NCBI GenBank assembly: GCA_033032175.1 | Contig: CM065332.1 | Span: 2,527,501 to 2,591,500, forward strand | Direction: 5' to 3' | From: Saturnia japonica | Lineage: Eukaryota; Arthropoda; Insecta; Lepidoptera; Saturniidae | DNA length: 64,000 bases | Shown here: one piece after another, positions 62,196-64,000 of the stretch | How positions within the stretch are numbered: the stretch's first letter is position 1 | How the letters are laid out: each line of letters starts with the position of its first letter | The notes under the pieces: model-generated | What the model was told of the DNA's origin: nothing | The model's database searches: none | What the model saw: the letters and a program-made list of their open reading frames with translations, nothing else | Translations under genes and position numbers: made by a program

Positions 62196-63087
62196 ATGTC
62201 GGATAAGTGCTGCGTTTACAACTGCATCAGCTCTAAGCCTGAAGTTTATCTTCACGCTTTTCCAAGAAGTGAGAAAAGATTTCAAACATGGTTAAAATCT
62301 ATAAATGATCCTGCTTTAGTAAAATTTAATAAGAGCGAGATCATATCACGACGAAGAGTTTGCCGAAAACATTTTGAAGCCAAGTTTATTCGACAAAAAC
62401 TGGCTAAAGGAATTCGGTTTGTTCTGACTCCTGATGCCTATCCTTCTTTATTTTCTGAACAGGAAATCGAAAGTGGCCTACCGAATAGAAACGAAATCGG
62501 TAAGTTCACAATATAATTGTTTAAAGCTAGGTTATGTTGATATTTATATTGTAATAGTGCTGAGACATATTAGAGATTTACTGTGACTATCGATAATGAA
62601 AATTTATTAATTTGTTTGCTATTTTCATAAATGGAAGTGGACCATGTTTAAAAGTATAACAGAAGCAGAATTATTGTTAATAAAGTATCTTCTGTACATG
62701 ATAGTTTATTTTACGAAGGTCATGTGGTATATATTGTGTAAGTTTATGTTGTTTTTTGTTGGTCTCTAGATGTTATTGAAAGGATTTTTTTATGAATGCC
62801 TTAATATTCTAGTTTTAATAGTTATAAAAAAAAGTTAATTTTAATTTGTGCTCAATTACAAACACTCCCTTTTTATTTTATTTTCGACAGTTGTAATGGT
62901 GGATCATATACTTAATAGAGGAAAACCACTGCAATGTGCTGTTAAAATGGATAGCGTTCATCATCAGTTTTGGAGAGAAGCATTGAAAACTTTATGTACA
63001 ATAAAGTTTTTAAGAGATGGCACTCCTTATTCAGTGCCATCACTCATAAATTGGAAAACTACGATAAGAAGTTTTCAGAATATTTGA
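62196..63087 (+). CDS. THAP-domain protein of P-element type, catalytic core missing (predicted 166 aa, two exons)
   Basis: Exon 1 (62196-62499) begins MSDKCCVYNC and holds a complete THAP zinc finger. It has Cys pairs C6/C10 and CRKH at 59-62, the WLKSI helix and the closing PSLF box; in P-element transposase this domain binds DNA. A strong donor G/GTAAGT (62500) and acceptor TTTTCGACAG (62889-62890) join it in frame to exon 2 (62891-63087). Exon 2 resembles the C-terminal region of THAP9/P transposases (KPLQCAVKMDS, then the PSLINW block) and stops at TGA 63085. The RNase-H-like core that should lie between is absent. An earlier in-frame TTG at 62184 is not needed. It may act as a DNA-binding repressor, as KP does for the Drosophila P element. 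Confidence 0.72.
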
Positions 63088-63547
63088 ACTTTTTTAAGTA
63101 TTAAAGGCATTTATCGTTTTTATGCTCGCAATTTTAATCAAGATCCTGTTGAAATTTTTTTTGGTAGAATAAGAGCACACAATTACAGAAATATAAATCC
63201 AAGCTGTAATACATTTAAATCTTTGTTTTTATCCGATGTTGTCAGTGATCATTCACAAAATTTTAATTGCGAGGAAGATGACACTTCCCTTAAATTTATA
63301 TTGTCTTTTTAATAAACATACCACTGTAGACTCCGATATCAATATCAAAGAAATTTTCAATGCTAAAAGGCAAAACAGCTTACCAGATACAAATCCTAAT
63401 TTAACAAAGTCAAACGCCATAAAAGAAAATATTAAAACAAATGCTAAGTCATTTACTGCGGGATATGTAACAAGAAAGATATTAAAAAACACGTCAAATG
63501 TAAAATGTCACGTTTATGGCTTTATCAATAAAAATACAAATTCATAA
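63088..63547 (+). pseudogene. C-terminal remnant of the P-like transposase
   Basis: Directly after TGA 63085-63087 the same frame continues with TFLSIKGIYRFYARNFNQDP, then VEIFFGRIRAHNYRN, the NQDPxExFFGxIR motif of P/THAP9 transposases, until TAA near 63309. A second frame then gives FTAGYVTRKIL, another C-terminal motif of the family, ending at 63547. One nonsense change and one frameshift separate these pieces from the gene upstream. Confidence 0.75.
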
Positions 63548-64000
63548 TTGGACCACAGGTATCAATAGAATACTTAAAGGAATCGATATCCATAGCTTAT
63601 CAAATACTTTACCTTATATGCAAAAAATGGCGTTAGAAAAATTCAAAAAAGGATACAAACGTAAGATTAAATAATAATCAAAAACAATTAATTTTTATAC
63701 TGTAAAATTAAATGATGTAAATAAAATAATTTCTACTTAACGGAAAATCGCACCTGACAACCACTATATTATTTAATTTATAGGGGTATTTCAGGAGATC
63801 GTTATGTATTTATGTGATTAAGAGACGTTTCATGTATTTAAGTTATATATTTTTAATACTCCTTAATTATAGTCGATTAATGGTTATCGTGAAGTAATAT
63901 ACAATCGTCGCTGGTGTTATTTTCAAGTCATGTTTTTTGTTAATTATATGTTGTGATTTATGTGTTTATATAACATTAAATATTACTGTAAAAATAGCTA
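63548..64000. other. Right edge, nothing recognised
   Basis: AT-rich sequence. It may include the 3' end of the P-like element but no terminal inverted repeat is visible. Confidence 0.4.

Noticed and set aside
63253..63492. 79-codon minus-strand frame
   Set aside because: Antisense to the P-element C-terminal remnant, which has recognisable motifs on the plus strand.

Overview
The window looks like a piece of an AT-rich insect genome, most likely a moth or butterfly (Lepidoptera). That assignment rests on the many short interspersed repeats of lepidopteran style, the errantivirus and mariner content, and long repeat-filled introns. It is an inference, because no ribosomal or mitochondrial marker is present.

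Positions 746-27728 (minus strand) hold the 5' part of the inositol 1,4,5-trisphosphate receptor gene (Itpr). Seventeen coding exons can be assembled with consistent splice phases, from the initiator ATG at 27728 to an exon ending at 746. They encode about the first 749 residues: the suppressor domain, the IP3-binding core and the start of the regulatory region. The gene runs off the left edge. All ten basic residues known to contact IP3 are present. The introns are full of transposons: two 1303-bp DD41D mariner copies in opposite orientation around exons 5-6, a decayed DD34D mariner, a LINE fragment, MITEs and SINE-like repeats.

Positions 27766-32340 are non-coding and lie upstream of Itpr. 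They include a possible promoter-like patch near 28840-28930 and a 32-bp minisatellite at about 30280-30720. Positions 32345-40178 (plus strand) are a complete insect errantivirus (gypsy-type endogenous retrovirus). It has two 307-bp LTRs that are identical by eye, an ATAT target duplication, a tRNA-Ser primer site, gag, pol (reached by a -1 frameshift) and env (reached by splicing), so the insertion is very young.

Positions 40183-62195 contain no recognisable host gene. They hold interspersed repeats, LINE relics and, at 58475-61042, a three-level nest: a hAT-like element with an 8-bp duplication, containing a repeat-family copy, containing a PIF/Harbinger element with a 3-bp duplication. 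Positions 62196-63550 (plus) carry a P-element-like (THAP9-like) gene that keeps the THAP DNA-binding exon and a C-terminal part but has lost the catalytic core, an arrangement like the KP repressor derivatives of the Drosophila P element. The last 450 bases show nothing recognisable.
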